Positions 17,715-27,015 are shown, counted from the stretch's first letter. The stretch: 64,000 nt of DNA from VXYL01 sp965116345 (GCA_965116345.1 OZ220680.1:1302001-1366000), one strand, 5' to 3'. Notes: generated by a model from the sequence alone, not told the origin. Program-made: numbers and translations.

Positions 17715-18260
17715 ATGACGGCTGTTCTTCGTCTGTTCTGGAACATCTGCCTGTTGCGCGATGGCCCGGAAACGGTACCGACACATACTTGGTTCCTGTC
17801 CACCGTGATCGTCGCCCACCTGATGATCGGCGTGCTCTCGTTCCGGGTCGCCTACCCGACGCTGTCGCCCCTGTTGGCGCTGAACTGGGTGTTCATCGGG
17901 CTTGCCGTCACGGCCGGCATGGCCTGGTTCGTCCTCTATCTGCGCAACCAGGAGCCGCGGTTTCCAGCCACCCTAGGGGCCATCGTCGGCACCAAGGCGA
18001 TGATCGTCGGTACCAATGTGTTGATCGTCGCACTGACGTCGCTGACGTGGGGAACGCTGACCGGCACGCCCCGGCAGGGCGTTGGATGGATCCTGACGAT
18101 CTGGGGTCTGGTCGTGGTCGGTTTCATCCTGCACCGGGCGCTGTCGACGCGGCTCTGGGTCGGCATCGTGCTTTCGGCCGTCACATGGCTCACCGGGGCG
18201 GTCGTCGCGCAGAGCATCCTCGGCCCGGCCATCAGTGCGAGTCTCGAGGCGGTGCGCTGA
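17715..18260 (+). CDS. Four-helix integral membrane protein upstream of mpl
   Basis: The 181-residue protein starts MTAVLRLFWNICLLRDGPET. Helices are seen at about 25-45 (STVIVAHLMIGVLSF), 55-80, 95-120 and 125-175 (TIWGLVVVGFILH and WVGIVLSAVTWLTGAVVAQ). No family is recognised. The stop overlaps the mpl ATG by one base (TGATG), so the two are coupled, and a role near cell-wall recycling is possible but unproved. The pfp gene starts 68 bp away in the opposite direction, so this short gap must hold two promoters. Confidence 0.8.
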   Translation: MTAVLRLFWNICLLRDGPETVPTHTWFLSTVIVAHLMIGVLSFRVAYPTLSPLLALNWVFIGLAVTAGMAWFVLYLRNQEPRFPATLGAIVGTKAMIVGTNVLIVALTSLTWGTLTGTPRQGVGWILTIWGLVVVGFILHRALSTRLWVGIVLSAVTWLTGAVVAQSILGPAISASLEAVR

Positions 18261-19666
18261 TGCGGCTGTATTTCCTCGGCATCGGCGGCACGCTGATGGG
18301 CAGCCTCGCGCTGCTGGCGAAGCAGCAGGGCCACCAGGTCAGTGGTTTCGACAAGGCCCTGTACCCGCCCATGAGCGACCAGCTTGCCGCCACCGGCGTC
18401 CAAGTATTCGAGGGATTCGAGCCCGGGCAGATGCAGCCCACCCCCGACCTCGCGGTGATCGGCAACGCGGAACTGCCCCGTGGTCACGAGGCGATCGAGC
18501 ACGTTCTCGACAACAACGTTCCGTACATCTCCGGCGCCGAGTGGCTGGGCAACACCGTGCTCCGGGACCGCTGGACGATCGCCGTCGCCGGCACCCACGG
18601 CAAGACCACCACCGCCAGCATGATCGCGCACATCCTCGAGGAGGGCGGACTCGATCCGGGATTCCTCATCGGCGGCCTGCCCGGCAACTTCGAGGCGTCC
18701 GCGCGTCTCGGCACCGGCCGGCACTTCGTCGTCGAGGCGGACGAATACGACACGTCATACTTCGACCGGCGATCCAAGTTCCTGCACTACCGTCCGCGGA
18801 CGCTGGTGCTGAACAACCTGGAATACGATCACGCCGACATCTTCGACGACCTCGCCCAGATCCAGTTCCAGTTCCACCACCTGGTGCGCAGCGTTCCGGG
18901 CAATGGGCTGATCATCGCGCCCACCGGCGACCGCAACGTCGACGAGGTCCTGAGGCGCGGTTGCTGGACAACCGTGACGAGATTCGGGCCCGGCACCAAA
19001 CGCCGCATACCGGGGGTCGATCCCGAACTCACCGGCGACCAATGGCGCGCCCGGGGCATCGCGTCCGATGCCAGCCGTTTCAACGTCTGGTTGAACGACG
19101 ACAACGTCGGCGCGGTTTCGTGGTCGCTGATCGGCCGGCACAACGTCGACAACGCGCTGGCGGCGATGGCGGCGGTCCACCACGCCGGCGTGGACCCGGA
19201 GACCGCCATTTCCGCCCTGGGTTCGTTCGCCGGACCGAAGCGGCGCATGGAACTGATCGTCGACCGGCCGGCCCTGAAGGTCTACGACGACTTCGCACAC
19301 CATCCCACAGCCATCCGGACCACCCTGGAAGGCCTGCGCGCCAAGGTGGGCAACGATCGCATCGTCGCGGTGATCGAGCCACGTACGCACACCATGTCCC
19401 TGGGCACGCTGCGCGAGGATCTCACCAACTGCTGCGTCGCCGCCGACGAGTCCATCTGGTTTCGAAGCGAGAACATCCAATGGAATGTCGCCGAGATCGC
19501 CCGGGCCAGCCTCGTTCCCGCAACGGTCGAGAACGACGTGGCCGTCCTGACCGCGAAAATCGCGGCACTCGAAGACGGCTCCAAACGTCCCACCCACGTC
19601 GTCATCATGAGCAACGGCGCGTTCGGCGGCATCTACGCACGGCTGCGCGAACGACTCACGGGCTAG
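18260..19666 (+). CDS. mpl: UDP-N-acetylmuramate:tripeptide ligase (murein recycling)
   Basis: Joins recycled L-Ala-gamma-D-Glu-meso-DAP to UDP-MurNAc. The 468-residue Mur ligase starts MRLYFLGIGGTLMGSLALLA. It has the ATP loop AGTHGKTTTASMIAHILEEGG, the Mpl-type FLIGGLPGNFEASARLG and EADEYDTSYFDRRSKFLHY, then NLEYDHADIF and the C-terminal DDFAHHPTAIRTTLEGL and EPRTHTMSLG. The Mpl-type GGLPGNF segment separates it from MurC. The ATG overlaps the previous stop. Confidence 0.96.
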   Translation: MRLYFLGIGGTLMGSLALLAKQQGHQVSGFDKALYPPMSDQLAATGVQVFEGFEPGQMQPTPDLAVIGNAELPRGHEAIEHVLDNNVPYISGAEWLGNTVLRDRWTIAVAGTHGKTTTASMIAHILEEGGLDPGFLIGGLPGNFEASARLGTGRHFVVEADEYDTSYFDRRSKFLHYRPRTLVLNNLEYDHADIFDDLAQIQFQFHHLVRSVPGNGLIIAPTGDRNVDEVLRRGCWTTVTRFGPGTKRRIPGVDPELTGDQWRARGIASDASRFNVWLNDDNVGAVSWSLIGRHNVDNALAAMAAVHHAGVDPETAISALGSFAGPKRRMELIVDRPALKVYDDFAHHPTAIRTTLEGLRAKVGNDRIVAVIEPRTHTMSLGTLREDLTNCCVAADESIWFRSENIQWNVAEIARASLVPATVENDVAVLTAKIAALEDGSKRPTHVVIMSNGAFGGIYARLRERLTG

Positions 19667-19707
19667 CGCATTTCGCGAGCGACTCCTCGACAGTTGAACA
19701 GAGTTCC

Positions 19708-19795
19708 CGTAGGGGCGACCCTTGTGGTCGCCCGTCTTGGCGAAACGACGCGGTTGCGGGTGCCGACACGGGCGACCACAAGCGTCGCTCCCACG
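19708..19795. repeat. REPIN-like element, second copy (inverted relative to 12275)
   Basis: The left arm (19708-19735) is identical to the arm at 12275-12302. The right arm (19768-19795) has three substitutions. The 32-nt spacer is a recognisable reverse complement of the spacer at 12303-12334 (shared CTTGGCGAAACGACG). So the two elements are one mobile unit in opposite orientations. It sits between the convergent mpl and acyl-CoA dehydrogenase genes, a typical REP location. Confidence 0.85.
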
Positions 19796-19832
19796 GTTGA
19801 CGGGCGCTCGAGATGGAGACCGCTCAAAAGCG

Positions 19833-21566
19833 CTAGAGCTTGTCCTCCGCCAGCGCCATGACGCTGGTCGAGCCCGCGGCGATGGTGCGTTGCAGCGCGA
19901 ACACCTTGGGTAGCAGCTTGGCGTAGAAGAACCGCGCGACCTCGACCTTGGAACGACCGCCCTCACCGGGAGTGTCGATCTCGGCCATGCGTGCCCAAAG
20001 CCAGGCGTAAACCCCGAGACCGACCAGTTCGAGGAAGTCGACTGACACGGCCCCCGGCATGTCGGGATCCTGCGCGGAACCCGCGAGCAGACCCTGCGTG
20101 GCGGCGGTGATCGCGTCGAACGCCTCATCGAGCGGTGCCGCGAACTCCTCGTGCACCTGGGTCTCGCGCATGTCGGCGAGCAGGCCCTGCAGCGCCCGAC
20201 CCCCATCGCGGAGTACCTTGCGGGCGGTGAAGTCCAGTGCCTGGATGCCGTTGGTGCCTTCGTAGATCTGGGCGATGCGGGCGTCCCTGACGATCTGCTC
20301 GACGCCGTGTTCGACGATGTAGCCGTGGCCGCCGTAGATCTGTTGGGCATGCAGCGTGCCCTCCATGCCACGGTCGGTGACGAACGCCTTGACTACCGGC
20401 ATGAGCAGGTCCACCGCGGCCTGTGCGGCCTCGCGTTTCTCTGCGCAAGCAGCGTGTTTCGCGCGGTCGAGCAGCAAACCGACGTAGGCCGCGAAGGCGC
20501 GTCCGCCTTCGGTGAAGGCGCGCTGGGTCAACAGCATGCGGCGAACGTCGGGGTGAACCAGGATCGAGTCCGCTTCCCCCTGCGGGTTCTTCGGCCCCGT
20601 CGACGACCGGCCCTGCAGCCGCTCGCGGGCATAGGCCGTCGAACTCTGCAGCGCCAACTCGCCGAGCCCGAGGCCCTGGATGCCCACCGCGAGGCGCGCA
20701 TGGTTCATCATTGTGAACATGTTGGCGAGACCCCGATTGGGACCGCCGACCAGGTGTCCGATGGCCGCGTCGTAGTTGATCACCGACGTCGCGCTGCCTC
20801 GGATACCCATCTTGTGTTCGATCGAGGCGCTCGCGAAGGCGTTTCGGGTGCCGCCGGCGAGGAACTTCGGCACCAGGAACAGCGAGATGCCGCGACTACC
20901 GGCGGGCGCATCCGGCAGCTTGGCGAGAACGAGGTGGACGATGTTGTCCGCCAGGTCGTGTTCGCCGCTGGTGATGAAGATCTTGGTGCCGGTGATCTCG
21001 AAGGTGCCGTCGGCGGTGGGTGCCGCACGGGTACGGATCATGCCGAGATCGGTGCCCGCGTGGGCCTCGGTCAGGGCCATCGCCGCCGTCCACTGCCCGC
21101 CGTAGAGCTTTGGCAGGTAGGTACGCTTCAGTTCCTCGTCGCCGTGGGTGTCGATGCAAACCGCCGCGCCGACGGTCAGCGCGCCGTAGAGAAAGAGGCT
21201 GGAATTGGCACCCCAGAACATCTCCTCCAGGGGCACGGTGAGCATCTTCGGCAGGCCAAGGCCTGCGTATTCCGGGTTGCCGGCAACGCCGAACCAGCCA
21301 CCGTCGGCGAGCTCCCGGAACACATCCTTGAAGCCCGTGGGCGCTTGCACCGTCCCGTTCGCCCAATGGGCGCCCTCGGCATCGCTCGGCTGATAGAGCG
21401 GCGCCATGGAGTTCGCGGCGAGTTTGCCGCCCTCGGCCAGCACGGCGAGCGCGAGCGCCTTGTCAACTTTGGCAAACGCCGGCATGGCCGACCACTCCGT
21501 CTCGGCGTCGAGCAGTTCGAACAGCACGAACGCCATGTCGTCCAACGGGGGGGAATACGGATGCAT
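19833..21566 (-). CDS. Acyl-CoA dehydrogenase with C-terminal extension (DmdC/AcdB-like)
   Basis: Oxidises an acyl-CoA thioester, passing electrons to electron-transfer flavoprotein. The 577-residue protein starts after a strong GGAGGAG. It has ALTEAHAGTDLGMIRTRA (FAD/substrate site), GTKIFITSGEHD, RGISLFLVPKFL, EHKMGIRGSATSVINYD, the base-containing segment YGGHGYIVEHGVEQIVRDARI and IYEGTNGIQALDFTARKVL, plus a roughly 130-residue extra C-terminal domain. This length class includes 3-methylmercaptopropionyl-CoA dehydrogenases of DMSP breakdown as well as general fatty-acyl enzymes, so the substrate is open. Confidence 0.9.
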   Translation of the reverse strand: MHPYSPPLDDMAFVLFELLDAETEWSAMPAFAKVDKALALAVLAEGGKLAANSMAPLYQPSDAEGAHWANGTVQAPTGFKDVFRELADGGWFGVAGNPEYAGLGLPKMLTVPLEEMFWGANSSLFLYGALTVGAAVCIDTHGDEELKRTYLPKLYGGQWTAAMALTEAHAGTDLGMIRTRAAPTADGTFEITGTKIFITSGEHDLADNIVHLVLAKLPDAPAGSRGISLFLVPKFLAGGTRNAFASASIEHKMGIRGSATSVINYDAAIGHLVGGPNRGLANMFTMMNHARLAVGIQGLGLGELALQSSTAYARERLQGRSSTGPKNPQGEADSILVHPDVRRMLLTQRAFTEGGRAFAAYVGLLLDRAKHAACAEKREAAQAAVDLLMPVVKAFVTDRGMEGTLHAQQIYGGHGYIVEHGVEQIVRDARIAQIYEGTNGIQALDFTARKVLRDGGRALQGLLADMRETQVHEEFAAPLDEAFDAITAATQGLLAGSAQDPDMPGAVSVDFLELVGLGVYAWLWARMAEIDTPGEGGRSKVEVARFFYAKLLPKVFALQRTIAAGSTSVMALAEDKL

Positions 21567-21675
21567 GTCTGACTCCTCCGATACGCCTCGATGGTGACAC
21601 ATGGCAGACGCGACGCGTAGGGGCGCGGACCCGCCGTTCCCGCGCGAAAGTCTCGGCCTACGCTATCATCGCGCC

Positions 21676-22836
21676 ATGACTCTGCGACCGGTCACCCTGC
21701 TTGGCGTCGTCATCAGCATGGTCGGCGGCCTGTGCATCGGCATCGCCGCGTTCTGGACGATCAGCTACTACGACGAGTCGGCAATGCGCGAGCGGCTGCT
21801 CGTCAGCGTGTCCCGCGAAATTCGCGACAACTACGTCGAAGACGTGACGAGCGCCGACCTGGTCGACGACGCCATCCGCGGCATGGTCGATGGGCTCGAC
21901 TCGCATTCCGGGTTTCTCGACGAGGATGGGCTGCTCGCCCTCGAACAGGATGCCAGTGGTCACTTCGGCGGCATCGGCCTCGAAGTGGGCATGGTGGATG
22001 GCTACATCACCGTGTTGAGTCCCCTGGACGGCACTCCCGCCGCACGCGCGGGCATCGTCGCCGGCGACCGGCTGATCGAGGTCGACCACACCTCGCTCAA
22101 GGGGCGGACGCTCGACGAGACGATCAACGATATTCGCGGCGAACCGGGGACCACGGTCCACCTGCGGGTGAACCGCATGTCGCAACGCGCGTCCTTGGAC
22201 TTCGACCTCACCCGGGACCGGATCGCCAGCGTGACGGGGAGGCTGCTGTCGCCCGGCCTCGGCTATGTGCGCATGTCGCAGTTCGACACGACCAGCGGGT
22301 CCGCCCTCGCCGCGATCGTCGAGGAACTGCAACGCGACGACCCGCTTACCGGTCTGATCCTCGATCTGCGCAACAACCCGGGCGGCCTGCTGGAGTCGGC
22401 CGTCGACGTCGCCGATGCGTTCCTCGCCGGTGGCCTGATCGTATCCACGGAAGGACGCGACGCCGACGACCGCGTGGACTACGACGCCGACTCGGAGGAC
22501 ATCCTGCAGGGTGCGCCGCTAGCCGTACTCATCAACGGCAACTCGGCGTCGGCGGCGGAAGTCGTCGCCGGCGCCCTGAAGGACCGCGAACGCGCCACTC
22601 TGCTCGGCACGACCAGCTTCGGCAAGGGCTCGGTGCAATCGGTGATGCGCTTCGAGGGTCGCGCGATCAAGCTCACCACCGCCCGCTACCTCACCCCATT
22701 GGGGATTTCGCTCGCGCCCGACGGCGTCGCCCCGCACATCGTCGTGCGCGCCAACGAGAACGAGCCGCGAGATGACTACGACGAGCGTCTGTTCGCAGCG
22801 GCCAGGGCGGCGTTGGCCAAGGGGGAGAACACATAA
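21676..22836 (+). CDS. S41 family carboxy-terminal processing protease (CtpA-like)
   Basis: A periplasmic serine protease that trims protein C-termini. The 386-residue protein has an N-terminal membrane anchor (VTLLGVVISMVGGLCIGIAAFW). The N-terminal helices contain GMVDGLDSHSGFLDEDG. A PDZ domain covers about 90-170 (GGIGLEVGMVDGYITVLSPL). The S41 core has LILDLRNNPGGLLESAVDVA, the nucleophile Ser in INGNSASAAEVVAGAL and the catalytic Lys in GTTSFGKGSVQSV. It starts 110 bp from the divergent acyl-CoA dehydrogenase; the spacer should hold both promoters. Confidence 0.93.
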   Translation: MTLRPVTLLGVVISMVGGLCIGIAAFWTISYYDESAMRERLLVSVSREIRDNYVEDVTSADLVDDAIRGMVDGLDSHSGFLDEDGLLALEQDASGHFGGIGLEVGMVDGYITVLSPLDGTPAARAGIVAGDRLIEVDHTSLKGRTLDETINDIRGEPGTTVHLRVNRMSQRASLDFDLTRDRIASVTGRLLSPGLGYVRMSQFDTTSGSALAAIVEELQRDDPLTGLILDLRNNPGGLLESAVDVADAFLAGGLIVSTEGRDADDRVDYDADSEDILQGAPLAVLINGNSASAAEVVAGALKDRERATLLGTTSFGKGSVQSVMRFEGRAIKLTTARYLTPLGISLAPDGVAPHIVVRANENEPRDDYDERLFAAARAALAKGENT

Positions 22837-22881
22837 GGGCGCCGAGCAGGGGCGATCGTCGCCCCCGGTCTCCTTGACGCC

Positions 22882-24036
22882 ATGGAATCACCACCCGAGG
22901 CCCAGCAGCCGCCTGGACAGGTTTCGCGCGCCGACGAGGCGATCCTCGTCCCGGTACTCAACGAGGAAGGCGCCATCGGCAAGTTCCTCGCCCAGCTCGC
23001 CTCTACGGCTGGCCACCGTCGGGTCTACCTGCTGGACAGCGACTCGACCGACGGTACCGTGGCCGAGGCATGCGCCACCGCCGCTCGGGTTGGCGTCGAC
23101 CTGCACGTCGTCCGCTGCCCCCCGGGGCTCGCGGAATCGATCCGCACGGGATTGGCGAGCACCATCGAGTCGCATATCGCAGTCCTCGACGGCGACGGCC
23201 AGCACGACACCGCCATCGTCGACACGCTGTTCGAAGCCCTGCGTTCGGGTGCGGATCTCGCCGTCGGTTCGCGCAACGTCACGGGGGCAAGCGTTGCCGA
23301 GGACTGGCCGTGGTACCGGTCTTGGGGGGCGAACGTGTTGTCGTGGCTGGCAAGGACCGCGACCTGGCCCCGTGGCGTCAAGGATCCGTTGGCCGGCTGC
23401 TTCGCGGTGAAGCGAGCCGCCTGGGACGAGGTCGCGGACCATTTCGAAACCGGTGGCTACAAGTTTCTGTTGGACTTCCTCGCGGCTTCCCGCCAACGAC
23501 TGGTCGTCGCGGAGTCGCCCTTGACCTTCAAGGCAAGGATCGGCGGCACGAGCAAGATGGCGCTTCCGGTGTTCTGGGAAGTTCTGGTTTCGCTGCAGTA
23601 TTTCCTGTTCCGCGGTCGGGTCCCGAGGCGTTGGCTGGGCTTCGGCAGCGTCGGTGTGCTTGGCTTGGTGACGGACACACTGCTCACCGGACTGCTGCTG
23701 AACGTCGTCGGCATTCCGTTCGCCTGGGCGCGGCCCCTGCCGGTTCTCGTCGCGATGACCCAGAACTACGCGATGAACAATCGTTTCACCTTCCGCGATG
23801 TGCAACGCACGGGAACCTATGCCCTCGCCTCCGGCTGGCTGCTCTATGTCGTCTGTCAGACCGTGGGCGCGGTCACCAACTGGGGGGTGTCCGTGCTGGT
23901 CTACAACCTGGGCGCACCCTGGTTCCTCGCGCTACCGACCGGTGTCCTTGCCGGCGTGGCGGTGAACTTCATGGCCGCCCGGCGGGTGGTGTGGAAAGAG
24001 CCGCCAGCACGACCGGATCAGTCGGACGCTCCCTGA
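22882..24036 (+). CDS. Family 2 glycosyltransferase fused to a GtrA-like membrane domain
   Basis: The 384-residue protein probably makes or uses a polyprenyl-phosphate sugar at the inner membrane. Residues 20-245 are a DPM1-like GT2 domain with LVPVLNEEGAIGKFLAQL, LLDSDSTDGT, the DxD-type VLDGDGQHD and LTFKARIGGTSKMALP. Residues 255-375 are a GtrA domain with four membrane helices, including VGVLGLVTDTLLTGLLLNVV and QNYAMNNRFTFRD. Fusions of this type serve lipid or O-antigen glycosylation. The tail overlaps the convergent hisA by 19 bp. Confidence 0.88.
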   Translation: MESPPEAQQPPGQVSRADEAILVPVLNEEGAIGKFLAQLASTAGHRRVYLLDSDSTDGTVAEACATAARVGVDLHVVRCPPGLAESIRTGLASTIESHIAVLDGDGQHDTAIVDTLFEALRSGADLAVGSRNVTGASVAEDWPWYRSWGANVLSWLARTATWPRGVKDPLAGCFAVKRAAWDEVADHFETGGYKFLLDFLAASRQRLVVAESPLTFKARIGGTSKMALPVFWEVLVSLQYFLFRGRVPRRWLGFGSVGVLGLVTDTLLTGLLLNVVGIPFAWARPLPVLVAMTQNYAMNNRFTFRDVQRTGTYALASGWLLYVVCQTVGAVTNWGVSVLVYNLGAPWFLALPTGVLAGVAVNFMAARRVVWKEPPARPDQSDAP

Positions 24037-24776
24037 CCGGCCGACGCGTCGAGCAGACACTGCCCGTCGGTGAAGTCCAACGTGCCTTCGTAGAGTGCCG
24101 AACCGCTGATCACCCCGATCAGCTTCTCCGCTGCCAGACCGAGCGCCTTGAGCGAACTCAGATCGTCGAGGCTGCGGACTCCACCCGAGGCGATGACGGG
24201 CACGGATGCCGCCTCCGCGACCCGTCGGGTGGCGGCCGCGTTGACGCCGGTGAGCATGCCGTCGCGGCGGATGTCGGTGTAGACGATGGCAAAGAGCCCA
24301 ATGCCGCCGAGGGATCCGACGAAGTCCAACGCATCGACCTCGCTGTCCGTTGCCCATCCCCGCGTCGCAACGCGTCCGTCGCGGGCATCGAGACCGAGAA
24401 TCACGCGACCGGGATAGGCCGCGGCGAGCGCGCGGAGGAAGTCCGGATCCTCCGCCGCGCGGGTGCCGGCGATCACCTGGCTCGCCCCCGCGTCCAGGTA
24501 GCCGGCGGCTGCCGTGACGTCGCGAATACCGCCGCCCACCTGCACCGGGACACCGGCTGCAGCGGCGACGATGCCGGACACCAGATCGTGGTTCACGGGC
24601 CGTCCGGCGAAGGCGCCGTCGAGATCGACGACGTGGAGCCGGCGGGCCCCGGCATCCACCCATCGTCTGGCCATGCCCGGCGGATCGTCGGAATAGGTCG
24701 TCGCGGAGGCCATGACGCCCTGGCGCAACTGCACGCACTGACCATCCTTCAGGTCGATGGCGGGGATCAGGAGCAC
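24018..24776 (-). CDS. hisA: ProFAR isomerase (phosphoribosylformimino-AICAR-P isomerase)
   Basis: Amadori isomerase in histidine synthesis. The 252-residue TIM barrel starts VLLIPAIDLKDGQCVQL at a GTG. The catalytic Asp is in that N-terminal IDLKDG. Also visible are LHVVDLDGAFAGRPVN, VQVGGGIRD, ASQVIAGTRA, YTDIRRDGMLTGVN with the second catalytic Asp, and VIASGGVRSLDDL. It lies 52 bp after hisB. The usual hisH gene between hisB and hisA, and hisF after hisA, are both missing here; the 3' end meets a convergent gene instead. Confidence 0.95.
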   Translation of the reverse strand: MLLIPAIDLKDGQCVQLRQGVMASATTYSDDPPGMARRWVDAGARRLHVVDLDGAFAGRPVNHDLVSGIVAAAAGVPVQVGGGIRDVTAAAGYLDAGASQVIAGTRAAEDPDFLRALAAAYPGRVILGLDARDGRVATRGWATDSEVDALDFVGSLGGIGLFAIVYTDIRRDGMLTGVNAAATRRVAEAASVPVIASGGVRSLDDLSSLKALGLAAEKLIGVISGSALYEGTLDFTDGQCLLDASAGQGASD

Positions 24777-24828
24777 GATGCGGTTCGACCCCCTAGCGCG
24801 ACCTGACGATCGCGTTGGAAGCGGCACA

Positions 24829-25419
24829 TTAGAGCGTTCCCTTGGTGGACGGCGTGTCGGGTGTGCGGGGATCCCGCTCAAGCGCCATGCGCAGCGCCCG
24901 GCCGAACGCCTTGAAGACCGTCTCGGCTTGATGATGCGAATTGGTGCCGCGCAGATTGTCGATGTGCAGGGTCACCTGGGCGTGGTTGGCGAATCCCTGG
25001 AAGAACTCGTGCAGGAGATCGACATCGAACTCGCCGACCCGCGCGCGGCTGAACTCGACGTGGTACTCGAGCCCCGGACGACCGGAGAAGTCGACCACGA
25101 CCCTTGAGAGTGCCTCGTCCAAGGGGACGTACGCCTGCCCGTAGCGGAAGATGCCCCGCTTGTCGCCCACCGCCTCGGCCACCGCCTGGCCAAGCGTAAT
25201 GCCCACGTCCTCGACGGTGTGGTGAGGATCCACGTCCAGGTCGCCATGTGCGGCGATGTCGAGGTCGATGCGGCCGTGGCGGGCGACCTGGTCCAGCATG
25301 TGCTCGAAGAACGGCAGTCCCGTGTCGATCTCGGAGCGGCCAAGGCCGTCCAGGTTGACGTCGACGTCGATGCTCGTCTCCAGGGTCTTGCGGCGTTTGC
25401 TGGCCGTTCGGTCGGTCAC
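24829..25419 (-). CDS. hisB: Imidazoleglycerol-phosphate dehydratase
   Basis: Dehydrates IGP in histidine synthesis. The 196-residue monofunctional form has no phosphatase domain. Metal-binding repeats are FFEHMLDQVARHG, DPHHTVEDVGI, HEFFQGFANHA and SHHQAETVFKAFGRALRMA. The start is GTG (VTDRTASKRRKT). It is read in the same direction as the hypothetical gene upstream (44-bp gap) and hisA downstream. Confidence 0.95.
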   Translation of the reverse strand: MTDRTASKRRKTLETSIDVDVNLDGLGRSEIDTGLPFFEHMLDQVARHGRIDLDIAAHGDLDVDPHHTVEDVGITLGQAVAEAVGDKRGIFRYGQAYVPLDEALSRVVVDFSGRPGLEYHVEFSRARVGEFDVDLLHEFFQGFANHAQVTLHIDNLRGTNSHHQAETVFKAFGRALRMALERDPRTPDTPSTKGTL

Positions 25420-25463
25420 GTTCGGTGGGCCCGCGAAAAAGGGGGCGCAGTATACCCGGACCT

Positions 25464-25871
25464 TCAGCCCTTCAAGCGATCCATGAGGCTGCCATAGGGT
25501 AGGAAACGGTTGTTGCTCACGGACCGGATCCAGGCAGTCAATGCCTGGGGATAGTCGCCGCGTTCGCGCAACAAGCGGGCAATCTCGATGACCGGGGATT
25601 TGGCGCCAGCCGTGCAACCCGGTACGGCTTCTTCCGCCAGCGTCAGCACCCGGAGCCAGCCGGCCAACTGATCCGACGGGCGCTCGGCGAAGAGACCTGC
25701 GCGGGCGTCCGGTTGCGCGTTCACGACTTCGCGCAACCGGACGGCGTCATCGTCCCCCGGGCGCAACGTGTCGCTGCCCGACGCGATACTCCGCACGGCA
25801 TCGTCCAGCGCCCGGACGTGGGCCTCGGCCAACGCCACCGGGGGTTCCCAGGCACCAATCTGCGCGTCCAT
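25464..25871 (-). CDS. Conserved-looking hypothetical protein upstream of hisB
   Basis: This 135-residue soluble, mostly helical protein has no signal peptide or membrane span. The end (SPVIEIARLLRERGDYPQAL and RFLPYGSLMDRLKG) has the texture of a real conserved family, but I cannot name it. A GAGC-type site precedes the ATG. It is divergent from mutY, whose start is only about 50 bp away, and in line with hisB. Confidence 0.65.
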   Translation of the reverse strand: MDAQIGAWEPPVALAEAHVRALDDAVRSIASGSDTLRPGDDDAVRLREVVNAQPDARAGLFAERPSDQLAGWLRVLTLAEEAVPGCTAGAKSPVIEIARLLRERGDYPQALTAWIRSVSNNRFLPYGSLMDRLKG

Positions 25872-25923
25872 ACTCAGCTCTTCGGCCAGCTACTCAAGCG
25901 AAGTCTAACCGCACTTGTCTCCT

Positions 25924-27015
25924 GTGACGGACCACGCGACGAACGGCGAGTTCGCATCGCGGCTGCTCGACTGGTGGGATGCCAACGGTCGCAAGGACCT
26001 GCCCTGGCAGAACCCGCGCACTCCGTACCGCGTGTGGGTGTCCGAGGTGATGCTCCAGCAGACCCAGGTGGCCACGGTGTTGCCGTACTTTCAGCGGTTC
26101 GTCGAACGATTCCCCGACGTCGAAGCCCTGGCCGTGGCCGAACTCGACCAGGTGCTGCACTTGTGGAGCGGACTCGGCTACTACGCCCGGGCGCGCAACC
26201 TATACCGCACCGCCCGAATCGTCGTCCGGGAGCACGCCGGAGTCTTTCCGGTTACGGCGGAGGACATCGAGGCATTGCCCGGGATCGGCCGTTCCACCGC
26301 CGCAGCTATCGTCGCCCAGGCATACGACCGCCGGGCGCCGATCCTCGACGGCAACGTCAAACGGGTACTGGCGCGGCAGCACCGCGTAGCAGGTCCCGTG
26401 AGCGCCGCGGCCACGTCGGCGACGCTCTGGCGACTGGCGGAGGCCCATACGCCGCCGGACCGGGCGGCGGACTACACGCAAGCCATCATGGACCTCGGCG
26501 CCACGGTCTGTCGCCGTCGACCTGAATGCACCGCTTGTCCGGTCCGGACAACCTGCCGGGCGTTTGCCTCCGGCGCCGCCGATCGGTTCCCCGAACGGGC
26601 GAGACCCCGACCGAAGCGCGTCGAACGGCGCCGCTTCTTCGTGGTCACCACACCCGACGGGGCCTGTTTCGTCGAGCAGCGTGCTCCGGAAGGAATCTGG
26701 GGGGGTCTCTGGTCACCCCCGGCACGCCCGGCGGATCAATCCGTTGACACGTTCCTCGCTCAATCCGGCATCGACGCGGAGTCCGTGACCGCCGTCCGGT
26801 GTGGACCCGAACTGCGACATGGATTCAGCCACTTCGACCTCGTCGCTGAGCCGATCCACGTCCGCCTGCGGGCGACCCCGCCGGAGGCCCGAGCTCTGCC
26901 GGAGGCCCGTCAGAGCCCCGGACGGTGGATCGTTCCCGGCGAGGATGAACTTGGCCTATCCGCCGTTGCCGCTAAACTGTTGGCCTCGATAACCCGGGAG
27001 CGAGGCCGATCGTGA
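25924..27015 (+). CDS. mutY: A/G-specific adenine DNA glycosylase
   Basis: Removes A mispaired with 8-oxoguanine. The 363-residue protein begins LLDWWDANGRKDLPWQNPRT. Other motifs are WVSEVMLQQTQVATVLPYF (catalytic Glu), LWSGLGYYARARNL, the helix-hairpin-helix LPGIGRSTAAAIV with the following catalytic Asp at DGNVKRVL, the iron-sulphur loop and a C-terminal NUDIX-like 8-oxoG recognition domain. The cluster ligands read C-x5-C-x2-C-x5-C; the common spacing is x6 in the first gap. I start at the GTG, since the TTG upstream adds only three residues. The stop overlaps yggX. Confidence 0.94.
   Translation: MTDHATNGEFASRLLDWWDANGRKDLPWQNPRTPYRVWVSEVMLQQTQVATVLPYFQRFVERFPDVEALAVAELDQVLHLWSGLGYYARARNLYRTARIVVREHAGVFPVTAEDIEALPGIGRSTAAAIVAQAYDRRAPILDGNVKRVLARQHRVAGPVSAAATSATLWRLAEAHTPPDRAADYTQAIMDLGATVCRRRPECTACPVRTTCRAFASGAADRFPERARPRPKRVERRRFFVVTTPDGACFVEQRAPEGIWGGLWSPPARPADQSVDTFLAQSGIDAESVTAVRCGPELRHGFSHFDLVAEPIHVRLRATPPEARALPEARQSPGRWIVPGEDELGLSAVAAKLLASITRERGRS

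Noticed and set aside
22850..22866. Palindrome GGGGCGA/CGTCGCCCC between the CtpA-like and GT2 genes
   Set aside because: Lacks the GTAG foot and CTTGT loop of the REP family and has no T-run; probably chance in GC-rich DNA.
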